Assembly: GCA_002309795.1 (NCBI GenBank)
Contig: DBXZ01000046.1
Span: 17,164-57,077, forward strand
Reading direction: 5' to 3'
DNA from: Bacteroidales bacterium UBA1199
GTDB lineage: Bacteria; Bacteroidota; Bacteroidia; Bacteroidales; UBA932
DNA: 39,914 nt
The notes beneath the pieces were generated by a model, which was not told the DNA's origin, did no database searches, and was given only the letters and a program-made list of their open reading frames with translations. A program made the position numbers and the translations under genes. Shown here in pieces: positions 1-7,452 of the stretch. Position 1 is the stretch's first letter; each line of letters opens with the position of its first letter.

Positions 1-752
1 TCGTCGGCGCAGCCTTCGTCCATCTTCTTGCGGCCGTAACGGCAGGAGCAGATACCCACACCCAGGTGGCCCTCATAGCGTTTGAGCCAGTACGACAGGT
101 GCTCGATATCCATGGTCTGGTTCTCCATCGAGATTGCTTTCTCTACCGGGATGACGTGCATACCGATACCGGAGCCGCCCATCGGAATCATGGGGGTGAT
201 CTTCTCCAGCGGCAGGAAGGTCATGCGCTCGAAGAACATGGCCAGTTCCGGATGGCGGTCCATCAGGTCCTTGTTCATGTTGGTGTACTCGGCACTGCCA
301 GGAACGAACATCGGCACCCAGTAGATGCGGTCTTCCCGGTTATACGTGGTACCCGGAATCGGGCCGTCCTTCGTGTACTTGTCGCCATAGTCGTACTCGA
401 CCATACCGAAGTAGGAGAGTTTGTCCATCAGTTCATCCAGGGAGGCATCGTCCGGGGTGTAATGCTTCTTGGCATTCATCTCGTGCAGCATCTGGTAGGT
501 GTGGTGCTTGCGGACCTTGAAATAGTTGCGCGGAAGCATATCCAGCAAGAGGTCCAGTGACGCCTCGCGGGTTACGGCGTCCATTTCGTCTTCGAAGATG
601 CAGGCCAGGCCCCAGTATTCCGGAGCGTCGGTGGTCATCTTGATCTTTCCCGGAATGCGGTCCGTGACGTGGCGGACAAATTTCAGCAGTTTCGGGTTCG
701 GGTTTTTGTCACCCATGTGTTTGGGGACAAACTTTTTTGACATTTCAGGCAT
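1..752 (-). CDS. Fe-S/flavin pyridine-nucleotide oxidoreductase, N-terminal part (partial)
   Basis: The reading frame is open at the left window edge, so only about 250 N-terminal residues are seen. They contain an acidic, Met- and Tyr-rich region, then a segment ending GVGICSCRYGRKKMDEGC. This CSCR...GC pattern is what I associate with the N-terminal domain of large Bacteroidales/Firmicutes proteins annotated as 4Fe-4S, FAD-dependent pyridine nucleotide-disulfide oxidoreductases; the FAD domain would lie outside the window. Two in-frame ATGs (752 and 743) are possible. I chose 752, which lies 12 bases after the hypB stop. Co-transcription with hypB is likely from the spacing. The electron partner cannot be read from this fragment. 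Confidence 0.6.
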   Translation of the reverse strand, partial: MPEMSKKFVPKHMGDKNPNPKLLKFVRHVTDRIPGKIKMTTDAPEYWGLACIFEDEMDAVTREASLDLLLDMLPRNYFKVRKHHTYQMLHEMNAKKHYTPDDASLDELMDKLSYFGMVEYDYGDKYTKDGPIPGTTYNREDRIYWVPMFVPGSAEYTNMNKDLMDRHPELAMFFERMTFLPLEKITPMIPMGGSGIGMHVIPVEKAISMENQTMDIEHLSYWLKRYEGHLGVGICSCRYGRKKMDEGCAD

Positions 753-764
753 AACGTCTGTGTT

Positions 765-1439
765 TTATCGATTTTTCCAATTGTTTACTTCCTGCAGGAG
801 CCACTCTGCGAAGTGCTCCATCCCCTCACCTGTCTTGGCACAGATGGGAATCACCTGCGCCTTGGGATTGCGCATGCGCACGTTCGCACGGCATTTCTCC
901 ATATCAAAGTCGAAATAAGGCTGTACGTCAATCTTGTTGACGAGCACCAGGTCGCACACGGAGAACATCAGGGGGTATTTCAGAGGTTTGTCGTCGCCTT
1001 CCGGAACGGAGAGAATCATGGCGTTGCGCACCGATCCGGTGTCGAATTCCGCCGGGCAGACCAGGTTGCCCACATTTTCCAAAATCACAAGATCTACGCT
1101 GTCCATGGGCAGATTGTCCAGCCCCTGGCGCGTCATTTCAGCGTCCAGGTGGCACATGCCGCCCGTGTGAAGCTGGATAGCCTCCACGCCGGTGGCTTCC
1201 GCAAGCTTGCGGGCATCCACGTCGCTGTCGATATCCGCTTCCATCACGGCAATCCGGAGTTTCTCTTTCAAAAGATTGACCAGGCGGATCAGGGTGGTGG
1301 TTTTTCCGCTGCCCGGAGAGGACATTAAGTTGAGGAGGAAGACGCCGCGGGCCTTGAGTTCCCGCCGGAGCGCATCCGCGTCGTTCTGGTTTTCAGCGAA
1401 TACGCTCTTCTTTATCTCAATGATTTTCACTTCGTCCAT
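765..1439 (-). CDS. hypB: HypB, GTPase for hydrogenase nickel insertion
   Basis: A SIMIBI-class GTPase that, with HypA, delivers nickel to [NiFe]-hydrogenase precursors. From the ATG at 1439, the P-loop SSPGSGKT is at residues 40-47. The GTPase-domain metal site is visible as Cys-His in GGMCHLDAEM and as Cys in ENVGNLVCPAEFD. NKID gives guanine specificity. The N-terminal CxxCGC motif and the His-rich stretch of some HypB proteins are absent, so this form probably does not store nickel. An in-frame ATG at 1460 exists, but the conserved protein begins near MDEVKII. No hypA or hydrogenase genes are visible; they may lie left of the window. Confidence 0.9.
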   Translation of the reverse strand: MDEVKIIEIKKSVFAENQNDADALRRELKARGVFLLNLMSSPGSGKTTTLIRLVNLLKEKLRIAVMEADIDSDVDARKLAEATGVEAIQLHTGGMCHLDAEMTRQGLDNLPMDSVDLVILENVGNLVCPAEFDTGSVRNAMILSVPEGDDKPLKYPLMFSVCDLVLVNKIDVQPYFDFDMEKCRANVRMRNPKAQVIPICAKTGEGMEHFAEWLLQEVNNWKNR

Positions 1440-1551
1440 AAGGTCGATTATAATTAGCAATAATACGAAATCTCCGGCAGATAACCAAATTCTCAGGAAA
1501 ATGACGATATTTGTGACACGAATAAGAAATCAAATACAAATTCTATTGAAT

Positions 1552-1929
1552 ATGAAAGCAATACAGACAGAAAAGGCTCCGGCAGCTATCGGACCGTACA
1601 GCCAGGCCATTGACAGCGGTGCAGGCATCGTTTTCGTTTCGGGCCAGCTGCCCATCAATCCCGCAACGGGCGCATTTCCGGAAGGCGGCGTCAAGGAGCA
1701 GACGCGCCAAAGCCTGCTGAACGCCAAAGCAATCCTTGAATCAGCCGGACTCGGACTGGGCAATGTCGTCAAAACGACGGTGTTCCTTGCATCCATGGCA
1801 GACTTCGCAGCCATGAACGAAGTCTATGCACAGTTCTTCACCGCCCCCTTCCCTGCACGCAGTGCGGTAGCGGTAAAAACCCTGCCCAAAGATGCACTGG
1901 TCGAGATCGAGTGTATTGCAGCGAAGTAA
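1552..1929 (+). CDS. ridA: RidA-family enamine/imine deaminase
   Basis: A 125-residue YjgF/YER057c/UK114 protein. It hydrolyses reactive 2-aminoacrylate and other enamines/imines released by PLP enzymes to the keto acids, protecting PLP enzymes. Hallmarks are the N-terminal IGPYSQAI segment, FVSGQLPINP, and the conserved Arg in FPARSAVAV near the C terminus. Length is exactly that of the family. The open frame extends far upstream, but only the ATG at 1552 gives the family N terminus. It stands alone and converges on the acyltransferase across a shared terminator. A weak -7-like box (GATATTTG) lies about 35 bases upstream. Confidence 0.95.
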   Translation: MKAIQTEKAPAAIGPYSQAIDSGAGIVFVSGQLPINPATGAFPEGGVKEQTRQSLLNAKAILESAGLGLGNVVKTTVFLASMADFAAMNEVYAQFFTAPFPARSAVAVKTLPKDALVEIECIAAK

Positions 1930-1945
1930 CTGACAAACTGTCGAT

Positions 1946-1984
1946 AAAAAAAAGAAAAGCGCCTGATCAGCGCTTTTCTTTTTT
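1946..1984. terminator. Bidirectional terminator between ridA and acyltransferase
   Basis: A 15-bp perfect stem (arms 1948-1962 and 1970-1984) closes a 7-base loop. The A-rich left arm and T-rich right arm give a U-tract on both strands. The TGA stop of the minus-strand acyltransferase lies in the loop, so its last codons form one arm. Confidence 0.85.
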
Positions 1985-3088
1985 AATGCCGAAGACGCAC
2001 CAGCGTACGAACGGAATCCTTCGCAGGAGTTCGTAGATGGCCGGTGAGAGCGTAAAGACAGCCGCTATTAGAATCAGGTACATCGCTACGGGCTGGAGCG
2101 TCGTGTGAACCTTCATCATATAGCCGAAACTTGCAATGACTGAATAATGTACGATATAGAGACCGTAGCTGCTGCGGGTCATCCAGCCTGCGAAGCGCGA
2201 AGTCGTGTCGAAACGTGCGGCAAACAACCCCATCAGCGCGATGCAGGTCAGCCAGCCGTAGATATTATTCAGAGGAGACTGCAGATATTGGGGCGAGGTA
2301 TTGTCTTGACCGAACGTAGTGGCAATCAGTACGCTACCTGCCGCTACAGCGGCGAAGATCAAAGGAATCCACCATTTGCGCAGCATCTCCTGCACTTTAT
2401 CGTGCGCGAAGATAAAATAGCCCATCACGAATGGAATCAGGTAGAACAGCGGCTTATAGAGGTTGAGCAAGCCATCCATCGAGTTTTCGCGAGGATGCCG
2501 GACAAGCGTTTGTTCTCCCACCCAAAAGAGCACCCCGAGAAGCAAAACCCAGAGGATGCCGGATTTCCCGCCGAAAACGCGGCCGCAGACCTCATAAAAC
2601 TTGTTTTGCAGATCCGCCTTTCGGATAAGCAGGAGTAACGCGGAGAAACCCAGCAAGTTCTGGATGAACCAGAGCGGACCGGTGCCAGATCCGGCCCAAA
2701 TGAGATATTTGATGGGCTGGGGCACCTCCTGCAGAACATCCACACCCGACATGTGCGTGTTGAAATAGCCGGTAATCCACTGATAAACGAAAAGACCCAG
2801 TGTGGCGGGCAGCAACAGCTTTCGAACCCGGCTGTTAAACCATTCTTTCGTTGTGCGGTGTTCCAATGCGTAGCGGGAGCTGATGCCTGCCAGGATAAAG
2901 AGCAGCGGCATGAAGAACGGATAGAGGATGTACATCACGACATCCTGGTACTGATGGTACTCCGGATAGGGACCGAAGCCGCCGATTCCGCCGAACACAC
3001 CTTTATTATTATAAAAGTAGAATACGTGATAGAGCAGCACCAGGAGAACAGTCACCCAGCGCAGGTTGTCAACCCAGTGTTTTCTCAT
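1967..3088 (-). CDS. Membrane acyltransferase, Acyl_transf_3 / OpgC-like
   Basis: A 373-residue integral membrane protein with about ten hydrophobic segments. It opens with DNLRWVTVLLVLLYHVFYFYN, the conserved Arg/His region of the acyltransferase-3 family, and reads most like OpgC/MdoC proteins that succinylate periplasmic glucans. It likely moves an acyl group from a cytoplasmic donor to an extracytoplasmic sugar or lipid; the substrate cannot be told from sequence. Its ATG overlaps the stop of the upstream AbrB-type gene as ATGA, indicating translational coupling. The 3' end is embedded in the bidirectional terminator. Confidence 0.8.
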   Translation of the reverse strand: MRKHWVDNLRWVTVLLVLLYHVFYFYNNKGVFGGIGGFGPYPEYHQYQDVVMYILYPFFMPLLFILAGISSRYALEHRTTKEWFNSRVRKLLLPATLGLFVYQWITGYFNTHMSGVDVLQEVPQPIKYLIWAGSGTGPLWFIQNLLGFSALLLLIRKADLQNKFYEVCGRVFGGKSGILWVLLLGVLFWVGEQTLVRHPRENSMDGLLNLYKPLFYLIPFVMGYFIFAHDKVQEMLRKWWIPLIFAAVAAGSVLIATTFGQDNTSPQYLQSPLNNIYGWLTCIALMGLFAARFDTTSRFAGWMTRSSYGLYIVHYSVIASFGYMMKVHTTLQPVAMYLILIAAVFTLSPAIYELLRRIPFVRWCVFGIKKEKR

Positions 3089-3294
3089 TTGGTAAGGCCC
3101 TCCATCGTCTGGTTGATGGCATTCTGGAAGATTTCAGTCTTCAAGAGTGCCATCCCCTTCTCGTCGCCCAGCAGAATCAGAGCGTCGCCCGGGTTGATCT
3201 TGTAAACGTTTCTGGCGTCCTTGGGGATGACGATCTGGCCTTTGTCACCTACCTTCACTACGCCGAAGATGTATTTTCCGTCTTTTTCCTGCAT
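3085..3294 (-). CDS. AbrB/SpoVT/MazE-type DNA-binding protein
   Basis: A 69-residue protein made almost entirely of one swapped-hairpin AbrB domain. VVKVGDKGQIVIPKDARNVY is the typical core, followed by INPGDALILLGDEKG. Such proteins dimerise and bind DNA as transition-state regulators or antitoxins. The open frame starts at 3348, but a perfect -7 box at 3320-3327 leaves only the ATG at 3294. No toxin gene is adjacent; instead it overlaps the acyltransferase start by four bases. Control of its own operon is an inference from context. Confidence 0.85.
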   Translation of the reverse strand: MQEKDGKYIFGVVKVGDKGQIVIPKDARNVYKINPGDALILLGDEKGMALLKTEIFQNAINQTMEGLTK

Positions 3295-3319
3295 AGTATA
3301 AATAGTTAGAATTTTCCCA

Positions 3320-3327
3320 CAAATATA
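3320..3327 (-). promoter_or_regulatory. -7 promoter box of abrB-acyltransferase operon
   Basis: TATATTTG on the minus strand is an exact match to the Bacteroidetes TAnnTTTG -7 element. It lies about 25 bases upstream of the ATG at 3294 and decides that start. Confidence 0.7.
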
Positions 3328-3351
3328 ACAATTCCCACTAAAAGGCAAGAA

Positions 3352-3390
3352 AAAAGAACAAAAAAAGAGTCCGGATTGCGTCCGGACTCT
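3352..3390 (-). terminator. Rho-independent terminator of the vor operon
   Basis: Ten-base-pair perfect stem AGAGTCCGGA/TCCGGACTCT around loop TTGCG. On the minus strand it is followed directly by a T-rich tract. It sits 22 bases after the vorC stop, at the end of the long minus-strand operon. Confidence 0.9.
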
Positions 3391-3411
3391 CTCTGAAAGG
3401 GAAGCGATACC

Positions 3412-3954
3412 CTACTGCTCGCGGATAATGTCCATACCCAGACGGATAGCCTCTTCATTCACCGGAATCAGGTGATGATGGCGCTCCGGAAGGGTTTTGC
3501 GGAGAGCTTTGAGCACGCTTTCGATGGAAACGATGGGGTGAACCTTCAGCAGACCGCCCAGCACGATCATGTTGAAAACCTTGATCATGTTCTTCTCGGC
3601 AGCCGTATCCATCGCATCGATGCGATAGACGTGGATATCCTTACGAGTCGGCGGGTTGTTGATGCCGTTGCCGTCGTAGATAAGGGTTCCGCCGGGTTTG
3701 ACCTTCGGTTCGAACTTATCCAGCGAGGGCTGGTTGAGCACGATCACCGAGTCGTAGGAGCTGAGGATCGGCGAAGAAACCGGTTCGTCGCTGACGATGA
3801 CCGTCACGTTGGCGGTACCGCCGCGCTGTTCCGGACCGTAAGCCGGCATCCAGGTCACTTCCTTGTCTTCCATCAGGCCGGAATAGGCAAGAATCTTGCC
3901 CATCGAGAGGACACCCTGTCCTCCGAAACCGGAAATAATGATTTCGTGTGTCAT
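3412..3954 (-). CDS. vorC: 2-oxoacid:ferredoxin oxidoreductase, gamma subunit
   Basis: 180 residues. The gamma (POR_gamma) domain carries the family signature GFGGQGV at residues 9-15, then YGPEQRGGTANVTVIVS. It is the CoA-binding subunit of four-subunit 2-oxoacid:ferredoxin oxidoreductases, which convert a 2-oxoacid, CoA and oxidised ferredoxin to acyl-CoA, CO2 and reduced ferredoxin. It is the last gene of the operon, 9 bases after vorA. Linkage to a branched-chain aminotransferase and an acid kinase favours ketoisovalerate-type substrates over 2-oxoglutarate; sequence alone does not separate VOR from KOR. Subunit letters vary between species. Confidence 0.88.
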   Translation of the reverse strand: MTHEIIISGFGGQGVLSMGKILAYSGLMEDKEVTWMPAYGPEQRGGTANVTVIVSDEPVSSPILSSYDSVIVLNQPSLDKFEPKVKPGGTLIYDGNGINNPPTRKDIHVYRIDAMDTAAEKNMIKVFNMIVLGGLLKVHPIVSIESVLKALRKTLPERHHHLIPVNEEAIRLGMDIIREQ

Positions 3955-3963
3955 AATTCTTGC

Positions 3964-4734
3964 TTATTGTTGTCCGTTGTCCTTGAGGTCCCCGAGCTGG
4001 TAATACGGGAACATGTTCTCTTCCATCCACTTGTTGGCCTTTTCAGGGGTCATCTTCCAGTTGGTGTTGCACGTAGAGACGATTTCCACCAGGTTGGAGC
4101 CTTTGCCCTGCATCGAATACTCGAATGCCTTGCGGATGGCTTTCTTAGCCTTGAGGATTGCACCCACGCTCTGTACGCTCTGACGCGTAACGTAGCAGGT
4201 ACCTTCGAGCGTTGCAGCGATTTCCGTCATCTTCAAAGGATAACCGTGAAGTTTCGGGTCGCGGCCGTACGGGCACGTAACGGTCTTCATGCCGATCAGC
4301 GTGGTCGGAGCCATCTGACCGCCGGTCATACCGTAAATCGCGTTGTTTACGAAGATGATGGTGATGTTCTCACCACGGTTGAGTGCGTGGATGGTTTCAG
4401 CGGTACCGATGCAGGCCATATCGCCGTCACCCTGGTAGGTGAAGACGAGACGGTCGGGCCAGAGGCGCTTGATAGCGGTAGCCACAGCCGGAGCGCGGCC
4501 GTGAGCGGCTTCTTCCCAGTCGATATCGATATAGTTGTATGCGAAGACGGCGCAACCCACCGGGGAGACGCCTACGGTCTTCTCCTGCATGCCCATCTCG
4601 GCAATCACTTCGGACACCAGTTTGTGGACGACGCCGTGGCTGCAGCCCGGGCAGTAGTGCATCGGGGTGTCGTTCAGAAGTTCCGGTTTCTTGTAAACCA
4701 GGTTTTCGGGCTGTATGATTTGTTCTTTCGTCAT
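3964..4734 (-). CDS. vorA: 2-oxoacid:ferredoxin oxidoreductase, beta (TPP) subunit
   Basis: 256 residues. The CPGCSHG motif is at 28-34. The thiamine-diphosphate binding motif runs from GDGD at 102-105 to the asparagine pair at 130-131, with the usual spacing of nearly 30 residues. It holds the TPP and decarboxylates the 2-oxoacid, with the alpha subunit supplying the rest of the active site. Length and motifs fit KorB/VorA proteins. The gene lies 13 bases downstream of vorB and 9 bases upstream of vorC, so the subunits are made from one message. Confidence 0.9.
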   Translation of the reverse strand: MTKEQIIQPENLVYKKPELLNDTPMHYCPGCSHGVVHKLVSEVIAEMGMQEKTVGVSPVGCAVFAYNYIDIDWEEAAHGRAPAVATAIKRLWPDRLVFTYQGDGDMACIGTAETIHALNRGENITIIFVNNAIYGMTGGQMAPTTLIGMKTVTCPYGRDPKLHGYPLKMTEIAATLEGTCYVTRQSVQSVGAILKAKKAIRKAFEYSMQGKGSNLVEIVSTCNTNWKMTPEKANKWMEENMFPYYQLGDLKDNGQQ

Positions 4735-4747
4735 AAGGCAATGCAGA

Positions 4748-5830
4748 TTAACGGGTCATTTTCTTGAGTTCTTCTACAACCTCTTCAGGTTCGGGGATGA
4801 TACCGCCCAGACGGCCGTACCACTTGACGGGAACCTTGCATTCTACGGCAAGACGGATGTCTTCCACCATCTGGCCGGCGTTGATTTCGAGCGAGAGGAT
4901 ACCCTTCATCCGGCTGCCCAACTCAGCGATACGCTTGCTCGGGAACGGCCAGAGGGTGATAGGACGGAGCAGGCCTACCTTGATGCCTTGTTCGCGCGCG
5001 ATGGCAATCACCTTCTTGGAGATGCGGGCAGCGCTACCGAAAGCAACAATCAGGTATTCAGCGTCTTCGGTCATATACTCTTCGTAACGGACCTCCGTCT
5101 TCTCAATCTCGCGATACTTCGCCTGGATACGGAGGTTGATGACCTCCATAGCCTCGGAGCGGAGCTCGAGCGAGGTGATGATATTGGGCTTGCGGCCCTT
5201 CTTGCGGCCGTTTGCTGCCCAGGGGCACTGCTTGATGACCTCTTCTTCGGTACGGCGGGGCTTGAACGGAGGAAGGACGACCTTCTCCATCATCTGGCCG
5301 ATAGCACCGTCGGAGAGAATCATAGCCGGGTTGCGATACTTGAATGCGAGCTCGAAAGCGAGATCTACGAAATCTGCCATCTCCTGCACGGAAGCCGGAG
5401 CGAGCGTAATGAGACGATAGTCACCGTGACCGCCGCCTTTGACCGTCTGGAAATAGTCGGCCTGGCTCGGCTGGATGGTACCCAGACCGGGGCCGCCGCG
5501 GGATACGTTCACGACGAGGGCCGGAAGTTCGGCACCTGCCAGATAGGAGATACCCTCCTGCATCAGGCTGACGCCCGGGCTGGAGGAGGAGGTCATGACG
5601 CGTTTGCCGGTAGCGGCACCGCCATAGACCATGTTGATGGAAGAGACTTCGCTCTCTGCCTGGACGACGACCATACCGGTCGTTTCCCAGGGTTTCTCAG
5701 CTGCGAGGGTTTCGAGGACCTCGGACTGCGGGGTGATAGGATAGCCGAAGTATCCGTCGCAACCGCAACGGATGGCGGCGTGGGCAATGGCCTCATTGCC
5801 TTTCATCAGGGTAATTTCTTTCTCTGCCAT
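4748..5830 (-). CDS. vorB: 2-oxoacid:ferredoxin oxidoreductase, alpha subunit (VorB)
   Basis: 360 residues. The pyrimidine-binding POR_N domain includes GYFGYPITPQSEV and the conserved Glu region VVVQAESEVSSINM, then TSSSSPGVSLM. The C-terminal half is a transketolase-C-like domain (LIVAFGSAARISKKV, LLRPITLWPFP). It reads as the subunit generally annotated 3-methyl-2-oxobutanoate dehydrogenase VorB in Bacteroidales. It starts 3 bases after the ferredoxin subunit stops. No internal Fe-S motif is present, in keeping with a separate ferredoxin subunit. Confidence 0.9.
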   Translation of the reverse strand: MAEKEITLMKGNEAIAHAAIRCGCDGYFGYPITPQSEVLETLAAEKPWETTGMVVVQAESEVSSINMVYGGAATGKRVMTSSSSPGVSLMQEGISYLAGAELPALVVNVSRGGPGLGTIQPSQADYFQTVKGGGHGDYRLITLAPASVQEMADFVDLAFELAFKYRNPAMILSDGAIGQMMEKVVLPPFKPRRTEEEVIKQCPWAANGRKKGRKPNIITSLELRSEAMEVINLRIQAKYREIEKTEVRYEEYMTEDAEYLIVAFGSAARISKKVIAIAREQGIKVGLLRPITLWPFPSKRIAELGSRMKGILSLEINAGQMVEDIRLAVECKVPVKWYGRLGGIIPEPEEVVEELKKMTR

Positions 5831-5833
5831 AGA

Positions 5834-6064
5834 TCAGTCCTCCTTTTTGCGGTAAACGGTGATACATCCGTCGGGGCAGACGATGGCGCACGATGCACAG
5901 CCCGTGCAGGTGTCTTCCAGGACGGCTTCAGCGTAGTTGTAGCCCTTCTGGTTCACGCTCTTCTCCGTTAGGTTCAGGACGTGAAGCGGGCAGGCGACCA
6001 CGCAGAGACGGCATCCTTTGCAACGTTCGATGTCAACGACAGTTGCGCCTTTCATTTTAGCCAT
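5834..6064 (-). CDS. vorD: 2-oxoacid:ferredoxin oxidoreductase, delta subunit (2x[4Fe-4S])
   Basis: 76 residues with two classical CxxCxxCxxxCP motifs: Cys15, 18, 21, 25 and Cys53, 56, 59, 63. This is a bacterial-type two-cluster ferredoxin module that takes electrons from the TPP site to external ferredoxin. Position directly before vorB and full motif conservation make it the delta subunit rather than a free ferredoxin. Confidence 0.92.
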   Translation of the reverse strand: MAKMKGATVVDIERCKGCRLCVVACPLHVLNLTEKSVNQKGYNYAEAVLEDTCTGCASCAIVCPDGCITVYRKKED

Positions 6065-6088
6065 ATCGGTGGTTGTGTTATTAGTTGG

Positions 6089-6358
6089 TTATTGGTTGTA
6101 CATATCCTTGTTATAGAAAGCCAGGATCTCGTTCGCGATCTCCAGGGCCTGCTTGGCAGGGCTTTCCGGGTTCAGGGCGATGGCCTCAAGGTAATTGTTG
6201 ATGGCCATCTGCCACGATCCCTTCTTGCGCCAGGCGTTGCCCTGAAGATAGAAGAGCGTGTCGGTCATGACGCCTCCTCCCTGCCGGAATTCCTCCAGAA
6301 GCGCGATGGCTTCGTCGGCCCGGCTCGCATCGAGCAGATCCTTGACCTTCCGTTCCAT
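6089..6358 (-). CDS. Small tetratricopeptide-repeat protein
   Basis: 89 residues. ERKVKDLLDASRADEAIALLEE is followed by a canonical TPR, with FYLQGNAWRKKGSWQMAINNYLEAIALNPES at about 41-71 and a capping helix. It has no signal peptide, so it is probably cytoplasmic. The gene sits between ilvE (3 bases away) and vorD (24 bases), so it is co-expressed with the oxidoreductase. I recall a similar TPR gene beside vor/kor operons in other Bacteroidales. A role in assembly or stabilisation of the complex is an inference. Confidence 0.75.
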   Translation of the reverse strand: MERKVKDLLDASRADEAIALLEEFRQGGGVMTDTLFYLQGNAWRKKGSWQMAINNYLEAIALNPESPAKQALEIANEILAFYNKDMYNQ

Positions 6359-6361
6359 CGG

Positions 6362-7408
6362 TTACTTGCGGTCTACGAAGAGGCACCAGTTGTAGGTATC
6401 TTCTTCCAAACCCTTCTGGATGCCGACGATACGGTTGTAAAGCTTCTCGCTGTACGGACCGCAGTGGTCGGGAGAACCGATCTTGTAGGTCTTGAGGACC
6501 TTGTCGCCTTCGAGCGTCTCTTTGTCGTCGATGCTGCAGATCGGGGTGATGACCACAGCCGTACCGCAGGAGTTGACCTCCTCGAAGGTTGCGAGTTCTT
6601 CAACCATAATCTTGCGGCGGACCACCTTCAGGCCAAACTCTTCAGCAACCGTGCGGAGGCTCTTGTTGGTGATGGAGGGCAGTACGCTGTCAGAATCCGG
6701 CGTGATGTACATGCCGTCTTTGATGGCGAAGAAGTTGGAAGAACCGAATTCCTCGATATGCGTATGGGTTGCGGTGTCCAGGAAGAGCAGTTCGCGATAG
6801 CCCAGACCGTGAGCCAGGTTGTAAGCGTGGAGCGACTGTGCGTAGTTTGCACCGAGCTTGTAACCGCCGGAGCCGTGGGTGGCTGCGCGGTCATAGTTGC
6901 GGGAAATGACTGCCGTGCCGGGCACGAGGCTCTTTGCGCCGGAGTAGGTACCCACGCCGGAGCACATCACTGCGAAGAGAACGTCTTTCGCGGAGTTGAT
7001 ACCGAGCTGCGGGTTGATACCGATCAGGATCGGACGCAGGTAGAGCGAAGCGCCGCTTGCATAGGGCGGAATGTGCTCCCAGTTCTCCTGGACGCAACGG
7101 ACGCAAGCCTCGATGAACATCTCCACGGAGGGAGCTGCCATGTCAAGGTACCTGGCGCTGCTGATCATGCGCTTTGCATTCTCGTCCGGGCGGAAGAGGC
7201 GGACCTTGCCGTCAGCGCCTTCATAAGCCTTCAGTCCTTCGAAGCAGGACGGAGCGTAGTGGAAAATGCCTGCGAAGCAGTTCAGCTCCAGGTTGAAGTT
7301 GTCCGTAGCGGTAATCGGCGACCATTTGCCGTCGATGTACTTGCTGTAAACGATAGCGTTCGTCGGGTAGTAAGCGAACTTACGTTTCGAATAATCGATT
7401 TCTGCCAT
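6362..7408 (-). CDS. ilvE: Branched-chain amino acid aminotransferase
   Basis: 348 residues, fold-type IV PLP aminotransferase of the longer type (about 340-360 aa). The Schiff-base lysine is Lys184 in GSGGYKLGANYA. LRPILIG, ELLFLD and the TAVVITPI loop are further conserved parts. It interconverts valine, leucine and isoleucine with their 2-oxoacids using 2-oxoglutarate/glutamate. Position between an acid kinase and a VOR-type oxidoreductase suggests that its 2-oxoacid products feed, or come from, the oxidoreductase. Confidence 0.92.
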   Translation of the reverse strand: MAEIDYSKRKFAYYPTNAIVYSKYIDGKWSPITATDNFNLELNCFAGIFHYAPSCFEGLKAYEGADGKVRLFRPDENAKRMISSARYLDMAAPSVEMFIEACVRCVQENWEHIPPYASGASLYLRPILIGINPQLGINSAKDVLFAVMCSGVGTYSGAKSLVPGTAVISRNYDRAATHGSGGYKLGANYAQSLHAYNLAHGLGYRELLFLDTATHTHIEEFGSSNFFAIKDGMYITPDSDSVLPSITNKSLRTVAEEFGLKVVRRKIMVEELATFEEVNSCGTAVVITPICSIDDKETLEGDKVLKTYKIGSPDHCGPYSEKLYNRIVGIQKGLEEDTYNWCLFVDRK

Positions 7409-7452
7409 GTCTGAAAATGAGTTATTTGATTTAAAAAGTATCTGAAAAAAGA

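Noticed and set aside
3472..4767. Long plus-strand frame (431 codons) opposite vorC/vorA; similar long frames at 5981-7414, 20114-22084, 35613-37556 and 33219-34643.
   Set aside because: Shadows of well-supported genes in GC-rich DNA. Translations are His/Asp/Gln-rich and show no domain.
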